Notes: generated by a model not told the origin, from the sequence alone. Numbered from the stretch's first letter, positions 16,513-25,357 are shown. The stretch is DNA of 50,831 nucleotides from Oscillospiraceae bacterium (GCA_009785525.1 WQWC01000009.1:1-50831), one strand, 5' to 3'. Translations and numbers: made by a program.

Positions 16513-17423
16513 TACACGATAATCCTTATCGCCTCATTATAGTTATTTATTTCAACCTCTCTGTAAGCGCCGCCGTTTTCGCCGTCGATAGTCCAGGCAA
16601 CGTCGGTGTCGGAGGTGAATTTTACGTTTTTCGCCTGAAAAAGCTGCACATTGTCGCCGCTGTAGCTGCGGTTTGTTATGCTTGTAAGAATGCCGATAAA
16701 GTCAGCTAAGCTAAGCGGCTGTTTTACAAGTATGACTTCAAAAAGCCCGTCGGCCAGATCCACATATTCGGGATCAAGTTTAACAAAGCCTGCCACAGAG
16801 GTGGAGTTGACAACGCCGCCGAAGATGTAGTCACCTTCGACTACATTGCCGTCAAGTTCAATAACCATGTGCCGCGCCGTTATTGAACTCATCCCTGCAA
16901 GGCCGCCCAGCACATATGCGAAATGACCCAGTGTACGCTTTGCCCCTTGCGGCGTTGAATACGAAGTCTCGGTAAAAGCGCCGAACGCCGCGATATACGT
17001 AAAGTACCGGTGTATAGAGGCAGCGGCCGGGGCGTTGTTGCCGGCGAAAATGCCGATGTCAAGGAAAACAAGCGCGCCGTCAATTATTGTCTGCGCTGCA
17101 GCGGCCGGGTCTTTCGATAAATTGAGAGTCGCGGCAACGTCATTAGCTGTCCCGGCCGGGATATGCCCGATAACAGGCGTTATACGCCCCGCCCGCAAAA
17201 GGCCGGATACAACACCGCTTAACGTACCGTCGCCCCCCACACAGACACAGAATTCGTGTTTTTTTGCAAACCGGTACGCCAGCTCTTCCGGATTGTGCTC
17301 CCCGGCCATATAGACTGAAACGACATAACCGTTGCGGCCGAGCTGTGACACAACGGTCCCTAGGGCACTTTTAGAAAGCCCCCTGCCGGAATATGGATTT
17401 ACAATCAACATCAGATCCCGCAA
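16512..17423 (-). CDS. Diacylglycerol kinase-family lipid kinase (YegS/DgkB type)
   Basis: 303 residues. DAG-kinase catalytic fold: LIVNPYSGRG (residues 6-15), CVGGDGTLSGVVSGL (nucleotide-binding GGDGT, about 80) and HIPAGTANDVA (about 105), then the beta-sandwich domain with EYVDLADGLFEVILVK. Phosphorylates diacylglycerol or a related lipid, or a sphingoid base. The start is probably TTG at 17423, which has AAAGGTGA at good spacing; ATG at 17411 is an alternative four codons in. Overlaps ymdB by one base. Confidence 0.88.
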   Translation of the reverse strand: MRDLMLIVNPYSGRGLSKSALGTVVSQLGRNGYVVSVYMAGEHNPEELAYRFAKKHEFCVCVGGDGTLSGVVSGLLRAGRITPVIGHIPAGTANDVAATLNLSKDPAAAAQTIIDGALVFLDIGIFAGNNAPAAASIHRYFTYIAAFGAFTETSYSTPQGAKRTLGHFAYVLGGLAGMSSITARHMVIELDGNVVEGDYIFGGVVNSTSVAGFVKLDPEYVDLADGLFEVILVKQPLSLADFIGILTSITNRSYSGDNVQLFQAKNVKFTSDTDVAWTIDGENGGAYREVEINNYNEAIRIIV

Positions 17424-17444
17424 TTATAATCACCTTTTATTCAC

Positions 17445-17473
17445 GTAGGGGCGAATTCCATATCCGCCCCTAC
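17445..17473. repeat. GTAGGGGCG palindrome
   Basis: Perfect 9-bp inverted repeat GTAGGGGCG-N11-CGCCCCTAC in the gap between serA and the lipid-kinase gene. Related G/C palindromes with GTAGGGG ends occur near 33157, 33208, 36535, 44382 and 47290. No T tract follows. Confidence 0.6.
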
Positions 17474-17479
17474 AAAATC

Positions 17480-18652
17480 CTATGGAATAATCCGCACTCT
17501 TGTCACGCCGTCGAGTTTTTTTATTTCATCTTCAAGGCCATCTGGCACAAAGGATACGTCAAGCATTGTGTATGACGGGACACGGCCTTTTGTGCCGACA
17601 TTCAGCATGTTTTCTATATTAACGCCGAACGATGAAACCGCGCCGGTTATTTTTGTAATAGCGCCCGGTTCGTTGTCATGGATAACACAGATCCGCGGGT
17701 CACCGTCAATCCGCGGCATCTGCGCGGACGGCATATTGACAGGATTAATAATATTCCCGTTTTCAACGTATTCTATTATCTCAAAGCAGGCCATACCGGC
17801 GCAGTTATCCTCACTCTCCGGGGTAGAAGCGCCTAAATGAGGAATCGCGATTACGCCGGGGACGTTCGCAGTTTTGCCGTTCGGAAAATCCGTTACATAG
17901 CAGGAGACTTGGCCGGATTTAATTGCATCCAGCATATCATCATCATTCACAAGCTCTGCCCGGGCTAAGTTTATTATCCGCACGCCACGTTTCATTTTTG
18001 CTATGCTTTCCTTGTTAATCATATGGTGCGTATCGTCCTTATACGGAGAGTGGATTGTGATAAAGTCAGAATTTCTATAAATTGTATCAAGGTCTTTCGC
18101 ATGGATAACCGACGAAGACAACTGCCATGCGGATTCAACGGACAAGAACGGGTCATATCCGTATACAGTCATTCCAAGGGCGCTCGCAGATGCGGAAACC
18201 GGCGCACCAATCGCGCCGAGGCCGATTACGCCCAGCGTTTTGCCAGAGATTTCGGGGCCGACGTATTCGGATTTCTGATTTTCGACCAGCGCCGCGACTT
18301 TATCACCTTGATCAGCCACAGTCTTTACCCATTCAACCCCGCCGATAATATCGCGGGAGGAGAGGAACATCGCACATAAAACAAGCTCTTTCACCGCCTC
18401 TGCGTTTGCCCCGGGTGTGTTGAATACGATGATACCCTCATCAGCGCAACGGTCAAGCGGGATGTTGTTAACCCCTGCGCCGGCGCGCGCGATGCAAAGC
18501 AACTCCGGATTAAAAGTTATGTCGTGCATTTTTGCCGAACGCACAAGTATCGCGTCCGGATTTTCAATATCGCTGTTCACAGTATATTTTGCGCGGTCGA
18601 GCTTTTCAAGTGCCGTTGGAGATATACTGTTCAGCGTCTTTATCTTATACAT
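17480..18652 (-). CDS. serA: D-3-phosphoglycerate dehydrogenase
   Basis: 390 residues, ATG at 18652 after AGAGGTAA. First step of serine synthesis: 3-phosphoglycerate plus NAD to 3-phosphohydroxypyruvate. NAD-binding loop TLGVIGLGAIGAPVSA (about 140), catalytic Arg/Glu/His region ending HLGASTPESEDN (about 275), and a C-terminal ACT domain (about 318-390: RICVIHDNEPGAITKITGAV) that probably senses serine. This is the short form with ACT but no intervening ASB domain. Twelve bases downstream of serC, in one operon. Confidence 0.96.
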   Translation of the reverse strand: MYKIKTLNSISPTALEKLDRAKYTVNSDIENPDAILVRSAKMHDITFNPELLCIARAGAGVNNIPLDRCADEGIIVFNTPGANAEAVKELVLCAMFLSSRDIIGGVEWVKTVADQGDKVAALVENQKSEYVGPEISGKTLGVIGLGAIGAPVSASASALGMTVYGYDPFLSVESAWQLSSSVIHAKDLDTIYRNSDFITIHSPYKDDTHHMINKESIAKMKRGVRIINLARAELVNDDDMLDAIKSGQVSCYVTDFPNGKTANVPGVIAIPHLGASTPESEDNCAGMACFEIIEYVENGNIINPVNMPSAQMPRIDGDPRICVIHDNEPGAITKITGAVSSFGVNIENMLNVGTKGRVPSYTMLDVSFVPDGLEDEIKKLDGVTRVRIIP

Positions 18653-18663
18653 CGGATTACCTC

Positions 18664-19752
18664 TTATCTGTTCTTAGTTTCAAAGTCTCGCATAAATTCG
18701 GCAAGCTTTACAACGCCTTCCATCGGCATGGCGTTGTATATCGACGCACGCATTCCACCGACAACGCGGTGGCCTTTCAGGTTATCAAAGCCAGCCTGTG
18801 TCGACTCTTTAACAAACTTGTCGTCAAGTTCTTCGCTGATAGTCCTGAACGTAACGTTCATGTCGGATCGTGCCTCTTTCTCCGCAGTGCCGGAGAACAT
18901 TTTGCTGCTATCCAGCACATCGTACAATATCTTTGCCTTTTCAGACTTCTGTTTGCAGATACCCTCAATGCCTCCCTGGGTGTCGAGCCATTTCAAGACA
19001 AGTCCCAGCATATAGATCGTATAAGTAGGCGGGGTGTTGTGCATAGAATCGGAGTCAAGCAACACCTGATAGCTCATCAGTTTCGGCGTGTACGCGAGCT
19101 CATTGCCGATGAGCGCTTTATCAATTATCAAAACAGCCATACCGGCGGGGGCCATGTTCTTTTGAACTCCGGCATATATAAGACCGTATTTTGAAACATC
19201 CACAGGCACCGACATGATGTTTGACGACATGTCGCACACAAGCGGGATATCTCCTGTGTCGGGCACGTACTTCCATTCCGTGCCGTAGATCGTGTTATTG
19301 GAGCAATAATGGAAATACGAAGCGTCAGGCGAGACGGCAATATCTTTTTGGGATGGGATATAGGCATAATCCCCATCTTCGGATGAGCAAGCCACATGTA
19401 TATCGCCGTACTTTTTCGCCTCTTTCATGGCGAGGGCGGAGAAATTGCCGGTGACGGCGTAATCGGCTTTACCTGTTTTGCCGATAAGATTCATTGGCAC
19501 GGCGGAGAATTGCAGTGTGGCCCCGCCTTGCATAAATAGAATCTCGTGAGTGTCTGGGACGTTTAACAGGCGCTTTAAGTCGGCCTTTGTCTCATCAAAA
19601 ATCGACACATAGACTTTGCTTCTGTGACTCATTTCCATAACAGACATGCCGGAACCCTGGTAATTAGTCATCTCGGCGGCTGCCTGTTCAAGAACAGACA
19701 ACGGCAGCATTGAGGGGCCTGCTGAAAAATTATATATCCTCTCTTTTGACAT
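18664..19752 (-). CDS. serC: Phosphoserine aminotransferase
   Basis: 362 residues from ATG at 19752, chosen because GGAGG lies five bases upstream; the longer GTG start at 19764 would overlap that SD. PLP-dependent class V enzyme: N-terminal YNFSAGPSMLP, GGATLQFSA phosphate-binding loop (about 71) and the lysine region YAGVQKNMAPAG (PLP Lys about 190). Converts phosphohydroxypyruvate and glutamate to phosphoserine and 2-oxoglutarate. Cotranscribed with serA; phosphoserine phosphatase is not in the window. Confidence 0.96.
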   Translation of the reverse strand: MSKERIYNFSAGPSMLPLSVLEQAAAEMTNYQGSGMSVMEMSHRSKVYVSIFDETKADLKRLLNVPDTHEILFMQGGATLQFSAVPMNLIGKTGKADYAVTGNFSALAMKEAKKYGDIHVACSSEDGDYAYIPSQKDIAVSPDASYFHYCSNNTIYGTEWKYVPDTGDIPLVCDMSSNIMSVPVDVSKYGLIYAGVQKNMAPAGMAVLIIDKALIGNELAYTPKLMSYQVLLDSDSMHNTPPTYTIYMLGLVLKWLDTQGGIEGICKQKSEKAKILYDVLDSSKMFSGTAEKEARSDMNVTFRTISEELDDKFVKESTQAGFDNLKGHRVVGGMRASIYNAMPMEGVVKLAEFMRDFETKNR

Positions 19753-19823
19753 CGCAACCTCCACAGCGCCGCCCGCGTAATCGGCGCATCGTTCGTAAAA
19801 TCTGTGAAATATATTAATACATC

Positions 19824-19852
19824 ATTATAGTAGAAACGCAACGTAATGTCAA
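19824..19852 (-). promoter_or_regulatory. Promoter of serC-serA
   Basis: Minus-strand TTGACA (19847-19852), 17-bp spacer, TATAAT (19824-19829): a perfect consensus promoter. Confidence 0.85.
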
Positions 19853-19912
19853 ATACTGTCTCAGATTATTTGCAGCAACAAACCAAGCCCGTGAAAAATC
19901 AAAAATACGCTA

Positions 19913-19941
19913 TTGACAAATCACGCCGGCAGAGATACAAT
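19913..19941 (+). promoter_or_regulatory. Promoter of cysK
   Basis: TTGACA (19913-19918), 17-bp spacer, TACAAT (19936-19941). It faces away from the serC promoter; the two -35 boxes are 60 bp apart. The 5' leader contains the small inverted repeat ATATGC-att-GCATAT (near 19965). Confidence 0.8.
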
Positions 19942-19993
19942 CCTACAAAACATACTAATTATATATGCATTGCATATCAACGGAGGGATAGTA

Positions 19994-20929
19994 ATGGCAA
20001 AAATCGCAGGCAGTCTTACCGATCTTATTGGAAAAACCCCGCTTCTGCGTCTTGAAAAATTCGCAAAGGCGGGAGGCCTAGAGGCGGAGCTTATCGCCAA
20101 ACTTGAATACTTTAACCCTGCCGGCAGCGTGAAAGACCGCATAGCGCTGGCGATGATTGAAGACGCGGAGCAGCGCGGGATACTGAAACCGGGTGTGATT
20201 ATTGTCGAACCCACCAGCGGCAACACCGGCGTCGGCCTCGCCTCTGTCGCCGCGGCGCGCGGGTATCGTGTTATCCTGACCATGCCGGAAACAATGAGCT
20301 ATGAGCGCCGGAAACTCCTAGCGGCTTATGGCGCGGAGCTTAATCTGACAGACGGTGCAAAAGGCATGAAAGGTGCGATTGATAAAGCGGTTGAAATAGC
20401 GGAGAATACCCCGGGTGCGTTTATGCCGGATCAGTTTGCAAATCCTGCCAACCCGGCAATGCACGCAAAAACCACCGGTCCTGAAATCTGGGAAGATACC
20501 GATGGCAAGGTTGATATTTTAGTCTCCGGTGTAGGTACAGGCGGCACAATCACCGGTACGGGAACATTTTTGAAGTCGAAGAATCCCGAAATTCAAGTCA
20601 TAGCGGTAGAACCTGTCGATTCTCCGGTGCTTTCTGAAGGTCGCGCCGGGGCGCATAAAATCCAAGGCATAGGCGCCGGATTTGTCCCGCAGGTGCTGGA
20701 TACCGGTCTTTATGATGAAATCATCACAGTGGAAAACGAGGACGCGTTTGAGACAACCCGCCAAATCGCACGAACTGAAGGCCTGCTTGTCGGAATGTCT
20801 TCCGGAGCTGCAATATGGGCGGCCGCCCAAGCTGCGGCTCGGCCGGAAAATAAAGGTAAAATGATCGTCGTGATTCTGCCGGACACAGGGGAGCGTTATC
20901 TATCGTTGCCGTTGTTTGAGTCGCCTTAA
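19994..20929 (+). CDS. cysK: Cysteine synthase (O-acetylserine sulfhydrylase)
   Basis: 311 residues from ATG at 19994, with GGAGGG nine bases upstream; a 27-codon extension would begin inside the -35 box. PLP enzyme of the beta family: [16 protein letters not shown] lysine in [11 protein letters not shown] (about 42), [11 protein letters not shown] (about 69), phosphate-binding [11 protein letters not shown] (about 177) and the C-terminal SSGAAIWAA. Makes cysteine from O-acetylserine and sulfide. Divergent from serC-serA, which make its serine precursor. Confidence 0.96.
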   Translation: MAKIAGSLTDLIGKTPLLRLEKFAKAGGLEAELIAKLEYFNPAGSVKDRIALAMIEDAEQRGILKPGVIIVEPTSGNTGVGLASVAAARGYRVILTMPETMSYERRKLLAAYGAELNLTDGAKGMKGAIDKAVEIAENTPGAFMPDQFANPANPAMHAKTTGPEIWEDTDGKVDILVSGVGTGGTITGTGTFLKSKNPEIQVIAVEPVDSPVLSEGRAGAHKIQGIGAGFVPQVLDTGLYDEIITVENEDAFETTRQIARTEGLLVGMSSGAAIWAAAQAAARPENKGKMIVVILPDTGERYLSLPLFESP

Positions 20930-20938
20930 TTGTTTTAA

Positions 20939-21550
20939 TCACAGGGTGGAAGCGGTGGACAATGCCTTTCGCATGACTCCTTTGCCATCCTGTTCTGCTA
21001 CTTTGATAAATCCGGACTTTTCATACAATCGCATTGGGCCATGTAAATCCCATTCATATCGCTCGTCGCGCATAACAGGGAAACCCACTACGGCAATATA
21101 GCCTTCGCCTTTCGCGTCGGTTATAACTTGCTGTAAAAGGGCGGTGGCAACGCCCATCCCACGATATTCCGGTGCAATTTCAAAACACACCACGGCTTTT
21201 TCCCGTTTTTCAGCCGGCGCATGAAAGGGCACATCTTCGTGCGGGTCAGCAGGGTAATTCGCTCTGTCATTGGCGTTGCACCAACCGATAGCCACGCCGT
21301 CAACAAATGCCAAATATCCTCTCAGGACATTAGAATCAATCTGCTGTTCAGCGCATTTTCGAGATATTTGACCGCCATCAAGCCCGTTTGCGCTTGCATA
21401 TTCTAATGCTGACTTCACCTGATCCTTTGACATCTGATATGGCTGGCAATAGCACCGATATGGGGAATTGTCTGTAAACGCGCGATTTTCAAAAAAATCG
21501 AAATATTCCTCTGCAAGGTCGGGCGTCAATTTTCGGATTTCGATGTTCAT
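20939..21550 (-). CDS. GNAT family N-acetyltransferase
   Basis: 203 residues, ATG at 21550 with AAGGAAGT upstream. N-terminal part (about 1-90) is strand/helix poor in motifs; the acetyl-CoA loop is EYRGMGVATALLQQVITDA (about 135), the canonical R-x2-G-x-G/A P-loop. Substrate not predictable. It follows the Rrf2 gene by 17 bp and is probably cotranscribed with it; convergent with cysK (9 bp between stops). Confidence 0.88.
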   Translation of the reverse strand: MNIEIRKLTPDLAEEYFDFFENRAFTDNSPYRCYCQPYQMSKDQVKSALEYASANGLDGGQISRKCAEQQIDSNVLRGYLAFVDGVAIGWCNANDRANYPADPHEDVPFHAPAEKREKAVVCFEIAPEYRGMGVATALLQQVITDAKGEGYIAVVGFPVMRDERYEWDLHGPMRLYEKSGFIKVAEQDGKGVMRKALSTASTL

Positions 21551-21567
21551 TGAGAAGCACTTCCTTT

Positions 21568-21999
21568 TTAAATATAATACTCATCCGCGCCTTTTTGGGA
21601 GTCCAGAATCATTTGCAGCGTGATTCCGTCGAGATATTTGTCAATAACGTTCTGCAAGCCTTGCCATATCGGCAAGGTTGTGCAGGACGCGCTGTGCTCG
21701 CATTGATTGGGGTCGTCGTCCAGGCAGGCAACGGTGGTGAGGCCGCCTTCTGTGATTCTCAGTATTTCACCCACTGTATACTGTTCCGGCTTGCGGGCCA
21801 GCATATACCCGCCCTGATAGCCGCGATTAGTGCGCAAAAGGTCAGAGCGGTTGAGAAGGGTGACGATTTGTTCAAGATATTTTTTTGAAATTCCCTGACG
21901 CGCCGCTATATCTTTTAAGGCAATGAATCCGTCACCGCGGCGCTCTGCCAAATCCAAAAGCATCCGCAGGGAGTAACGGCCTTTAGTTGAAATTATCAT
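21568..21999 (-). CDS. Rrf2 family regulator with three cysteines
   Basis: 143 residues from ATG at 21999; the 36-codon upstream extension runs through the promoter/operator and is rejected. Winged helix of the Rrf2 family: MIISTKGRYSLRMLLDLAE, ALKDIAARQGISKKYLEQIV, NRGYQGGYMLARKPEQYTV. A Cys-x7-Cys-x5-Cys cluster (CLDDDPNQCEHSASC, about residues 89-103) sits where IscR and NsrR bind an Fe-S cluster; the Bacillus sulfur regulator CymR lacks these cysteines. It probably senses Fe-S status, NO or a redox/sulfur signal. A perfect 10-bp palindrome overlaps its promoter. Confidence 0.92.
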   Translation of the reverse strand: MIISTKGRYSLRMLLDLAERRGDGFIALKDIAARQGISKKYLEQIVTLLNRSDLLRTNRGYQGGYMLARKPEQYTVGEILRITEGGLTTVACLDDDPNQCEHSASCTTLPIWQGLQNVIDKYLDGITLQMILDSQKGADEYYI

Positions 22000-22027
22000 T
22001 AATTGCACCTGCTTTATCTTATCATTA

Positions 22028-22065
22028 GTAATACCTACTATATCATAGGTATTACGGGTTTTCAA
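22028..22065 (-). promoter_or_regulatory. Rrf2 promoter with palindromic operator
   Basis: Minus-strand TTGAAA (22060-22065), 17-bp spacer, TATAGT (22037-22042). The palindrome GTAATACCTA-N8-TAGGTATTAC (22028-22055, both arms perfect) covers the -10 and most of the spacer. It overlaps the last codons of the upstream pseudouridine synthase gene. Autoregulation by the Rrf2 protein is the obvious inference. Confidence 0.75.
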
Positions 22066-22963
22066 GAAGATTACCAAAAGCCTCAGGATACGGGGCCGTA
22101 AGTTCAAGCAACTCCCCGGTCAGCGGCTCTGTAAATTTAAGCTTATATGCGTGTAACGCCTGAGATGCAACGCCAAGTGCGCGGCTCACAGCACGGGACG
22201 GCTCCGTATTGTAAAGCGTGTCGCCTAAAACAGGGTGGCCTAAGTGCAAACAATGTACACGGATTTGATGAGTGCGCCCGGTTTCAAGGCGGAATTGCAC
22301 AAGCGAGAACGTAGTATTCCCGGTGAAGACGCGCAGGGTATTAAAGTGCGTGACTGCCCGCTGCCCGTCAGGCAGCACAGCGCGGAGCATATTGCTGTCC
22401 GCAACGCGGCGCACCGGCAAATCAATCACGCCCTGGGACGGGAACCGGCCGTACACAAGGGCGGCGTATTCCTTTACCGTCGATTTATCATTGAGAGCGG
22501 CCGCCGCGCGGGCTTTCATATGACTGTTTTTTGCAAACAGCGTGACACCTGTAGTGTCCCTGTCGAGTCTGTTCACAGCATGGCACGACGGGTTATTGCC
22601 TGATTTAAGCAAAAAACCTGCGACAAAGTTTGACAAAGTCCCGGTGTTTTTTGCCCGTGACGGATGCACAATAAGCCCCGCCGGCTTGTTGACAGCAATT
22701 AATCCGTCGTTTTCAAACAGGATTTCAAGCTCGCCTTCTTCCGGAAGATTGTCGCACGGCGGTTCGGCAGAATTGATATTTGCCGCAACCGTTTCGCCCG
22801 GGTTGACAATATAATTTGTATAGACAGGGACGCCGCAGACGCTTATCGCGTTTGCGGCTTTCATCCGGCGTGTGAGTGCCGCTGAAATGTGAAGCTCATT
22901 GCGTAAAATCGAAAAAACAGTCCGTCCACGGTCTGATTCCTTAACGGTATAGCTCAATATCAT
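22052..22963 (-). CDS. RluA family pseudouridine synthase
   Basis: 303 residues. N-terminal S4-like RNA-binding domain (about 1-75: TVFSILRNELHISAALTRRMK) then the RluA catalytic domain: VNKPAGLIVHPS (about 93), NRLDRDTTGVTLFAKN with the catalytic Asp (about 134), ETGRTHQIRVHCLHLGHPVLGDTLY (about 230). Isomerises uridine in rRNA or tRNA; the exact target cannot be told. The ribosome binding site is weak. Its 3' end carries the Rrf2 operator. Confidence 0.93.
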   Translation of the reverse strand: MILSYTVKESDRGRTVFSILRNELHISAALTRRMKAANAISVCGVPVYTNYIVNPGETVAANINSAEPPCDNLPEEGELEILFENDGLIAVNKPAGLIVHPSRAKNTGTLSNFVAGFLLKSGNNPSCHAVNRLDRDTTGVTLFAKNSHMKARAAAALNDKSTVKEYAALVYGRFPSQGVIDLPVRRVADSNMLRAVLPDGQRAVTHFNTLRVFTGNTTFSLVQFRLETGRTHQIRVHCLHLGHPVLGDTLYNTEPSRAVSRALGVASQALHAYKLKFTEPLTGELLELTAPYPEAFGNLLENP

Positions 22964-22995
22964 ATAAAAAGTCCAAATCTTGAAGCAAAATAAAT

Positions 22996-23035
22996 AAAAA
23001 ACAATCTGACGCCGAGTGGCGCCAGATTGTTTTTT
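22996..23035 (-). terminator. Terminator of the small membrane-protein gene
   Basis: Stem AAAAAACAATCTG-x-CGCC/GGCG-x-CAGATTGTTTTTT (22996-23035) with one A/C mismatch and a 4-base loop; T tracts on both strands. It lies 5 bp past the stop at 23041. Confidence 0.88.
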
Positions 23036-23040
23036 ATGCC

Positions 23041-23220
23041 TTACATATCGGCGAAATCAGTGTACTCACTGCGGCGGAGGTATCTTTTGTCGTCAATTCT
23101 CTCTTTAAGCTCACCCAAAAAGCCAAGAATCTGAGCTTTGAAGGCAATAAATGCCACAACAGCGGCAACGAGCGCAACGCCGATGCATATGAGTTTAATC
23201 ATTAATTTATGCTCTGCCAT
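23041..23220 (-). CDS. Small single-pass membrane protein (59 residues)
   Basis: ATG at 23220 with GGAG ten bases upstream, TAA at 23041, own terminator directly after. The 59-residue product has one hydrophobic helix (residues 7-27: MIKLICIGVALVAAVVAFIA) and a charged cytoplasmic tail with GELKERIDDKRYLRRSEYTDFADM-like composition. No family recognised. It resembles the size and layout of small regulatory or assembly membrane proteins common in Clostridia. Supported by RBS, terminator and clean reading frame. Confidence 0.72.
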   Translation of the reverse strand: MAEHKLMIKLICIGVALVAAVVAFIAFKAQILGFLGELKERIDDKRYLRRSEYTDFADM

Positions 23221-23360
23221 TTAAAAAACTCCTTTCATTTGTTATTCATTCAGGCTGGAATATCTGTTATTGTATAACATTCGTGAAAAAAAAACAATAT
23301 ATTTTTCACAACTTTTATCAAATCATTGCCAAAGAGGGGCAGCCAACATGTATAGACGTG

Positions 23361-23390
23361 TTGACTTATCCAGTCTTGAAGATGTATAAT
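23361..23390 (+). promoter_or_regulatory. Promoter of the DASS transporter gene
   Basis: TTGACT (23361-23366), 18-bp spacer, TATAAT (23385-23390). A TTG at 23390 that could open a longer frame is at the end of the -10 box, so translation must begin further downstream. Confidence 0.7.
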
Positions 23391-23443
23391 TGCAAAATAC
23401 ATTACTCAAGGCTGCGAAGACAAAAAGATCGAGAGAAAATCGT

Positions 23444-24865
23444 ATGAAAACAGAAAATACCCGGGGCGGGTCAAACAGGCTGGTTGTCACACTTGTCTGT
23501 ATATTGATCGGGCTGATAATCGCCATTTTGCAGCCGTTTGACGGGCTGGACTCGACCGGCAACATCATGCTGGGAACCGTGATAGCCGCATTGGCAACTT
23601 GGATATTCCGCCCGGCAGGGGGGACGTTTATTATTGGTGCGGCAATCGTATTCTTAGGCGGCACGATTGCCGGTGTGCCGATGCCGGATCTTGCCGGCGG
23701 ATTTGCAAGCCCCGCGCTTTGGATTTTGATTCCCGCGATGTTTATCGGCGCGGCATTGATGAAAACCGGCCTAGGCAAACGAATAGTATACGCGTTCTTC
23801 AAGCGACTAAATCTCAGTTACGCGAAAATACTGTTAGGATGGTTTGTTGTGAGTATACTATTTGCGCTTATCACGCCGTCAGCCACTGTGCGCTTCTTAA
23901 TTGCAACGCCCATCGCCGTCAGCGTGGCCGATGCTTGCCGTTTGGAAAAGGGCAGCCGCGGACGGTCATTGATCGTCATTTCTGCATGGTTGTTGAACAT
24001 CTTTCCGTCGATAGCGTGGATGCACGGGTCGCTGTTCGGACCGGTGTTTTCCGCGTTTTTGCCGGAAGGGGCGATGCGCGCCATCGCCACGGAGCAAATG
24101 TGGTTCCGCGTGATGGCGCCGTGGCTGCTGTTCAGTGTCGTGTTTATTATAGCCCTTTACTTCGTGCTTAAACCCGAAAAACCGCTAACGATAACAAAGG
24201 ATCAACTTGCCAAAATGTATGATGAACTGGGACCTATGAGCAAGGCGGAAAAAGGCTGTCTTGCCGTGCTGGTTTTCATATTAGTCGCATTGCTATTGCA
24301 AGTCTTCCTGCCGTACACGACAAATCAGGCGATTCTGGCAGCGTTTATTCTGCTTTTGATTTTGGGTGTGCTGTCGGCCAAAGATATATCCTCCGGAATA
24401 AACTGGGACACAGTTGCATTCTTCGGCGCTATATTGAGCTTTATACATATATTTGAAGTCGCCGGCATTACCGCATGGCTCTCACCGCTCTTCGCGTCGC
24501 TGATGGAGCCGATTGCCATCTCGCCGCTTTTATTTGTACTCGCGCTGTACGGAATATGCGTGCTTATCCGGTTTCTTGACGTGTCGCAGGGGTGGATTAG
24601 TTCTGCGATACTGGCGATGTCGACGCCGATGTTGTTCAACGCTTTCGGGTTGAATCCGCTGATATCCATCATGGTATTCGTCGCCGCGTCGAACTTGTTT
24701 TTCTTCCGATATCAACAGCCGTGGATCACGCAGGTCGAATCCGTATGCGGAGACGGCGGCTGGAACCCGCACCATTTGGCGAAAGCATCAGTGCTGTACG
24801 CCGGACTTGCCGCTGCGTTTCTTGTGCTCTGCTACTTCTATTGGGGGCTTGTCGGGATTCTATAA
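23444..24865 (+). CDS. SLC13/DASS-type anion permease
   Basis: 473 residues from ATG at 23444; the SD is weak (GATCGAGAG), so the start is less sure. About 11-12 hydrophobic helices. The two repeated loops of the DASS fold are visible: TPSATVRFLIATPIAV (about 145-160, the first Ser-Asn-Thr-like motif) and the second half with LSAKDISSGINWDTVAFFGAILSF. Family members import di- and tricarboxylates or sulfate with Na+. The nearby NADP-isocitrate dehydrogenase gene makes a citrate or dicarboxylate substrate plausible, but they are separated by a minus-strand gene, so this is a weak clue. Confidence 0.85.
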   Translation: MKTENTRGGSNRLVVTLVCILIGLIIAILQPFDGLDSTGNIMLGTVIAALATWIFRPAGGTFIIGAAIVFLGGTIAGVPMPDLAGGFASPALWILIPAMFIGAALMKTGLGKRIVYAFFKRLNLSYAKILLGWFVVSILFALITPSATVRFLIATPIAVSVADACRLEKGSRGRSLIVISAWLLNIFPSIAWMHGSLFGPVFSAFLPEGAMRAIATEQMWFRVMAPWLLFSVVFIIALYFVLKPEKPLTITKDQLAKMYDELGPMSKAEKGCLAVLVFILVALLLQVFLPYTTNQAILAAFILLLILGVLSAKDISSGINWDTVAFFGAILSFIHIFEVAGITAWLSPLFASLMEPIAISPLLFVLALYGICVLIRFLDVSQGWISSAILAMSTPMLFNAFGLNPLISIMVFVAASNLFFFRYQQPWITQVESVCGDGGWNPHHLAKASVLYAGLAAAFLVLCYFYWGLVGIL

Positions 24866-25357
24866 CTTGGCCAAGGTCTTTGCGAAATCGACACCGGGGT
24901 TGTCTTCGTTTTGTTCGACAAACTTACGGAACAGTTGTATACTTTGTTCACGCAAAATTCCGCCGGTCACTTCCGGGAAATGCCATATTCCGGGCGGGCG
25001 ACTCGCATACTCTTTGCGGACAAAATCCACAGCGCCGTCTTCCGGAGCTTCCAAAGCGTAGTAAACTTTTCCGATAAAGCTTGACATAGCCATTCCAAGG
25101 CACATGAGGCATGGTTCAAGATTTGTATACAGTTCCAGCTTAAACCGGACTTCAAACGGCAATTTCTGCATATCCGCATCCATCAGCGCCTTTTGCTCGG
25201 CATGAACCAAAAATCTGCCGTCAGTGCGCTCTGACGTATAGGCTGAGGAAATCAGCTTGTCACCGTGGTAGATGGCGGCGGCAATGGGGAACTCGCCGTT
25301 GTCCAGTGCTTCTTTTGCCAAATCAATGACGTAGGCCATTTTTTCATCTGGTGTCAT
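24860..25357 (-). CDS. Nucleoside/guanine deaminase-like zinc enzyme
   Basis: 165 residues from ATG at 25357 with GGAGG eight bases upstream; the longer frame lacks an SD. CDA fold with the zinc motifs HAEQKALMD (about 68) and PCLMCLGMAM (about 98). This places it with cytidine/deoxycytidylate, guanine or tRNA-adenosine deaminases; the spacing and small size fit a guanine/cytosine deaminase-like protein, but the substrate is unsettled. Overlaps the last 6 bp of the transporter gene on the other strand. Confidence 0.88.
   Translation of the reverse strand: MTPDEKMAYVIDLAKEALDNGEFPIAAAIYHGDKLISSAYTSERTDGRFLVHAEQKALMDADMQKLPFEVRFKLELYTNLEPCLMCLGMAMSSFIGKVYYALEAPEDGAVDFVRKEYASRPPGIWHFPEVTGGILREQSIQLFRKFVEQNEDNPGVDFAKTLAKL

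Noticed and set aside
19913-19993. 27-codon extension of cysK from TTG
   Set aside because: The TTG is the start of the -35 box of the cysK promoter; family alignment and the SD support ATG at 19994.
21997-22107. 36-codon extension of the Rrf2 regulator
   Set aside because: It runs through the promoter and operator; the family N-terminus MIISTKGRYSLRML begins at 21999.
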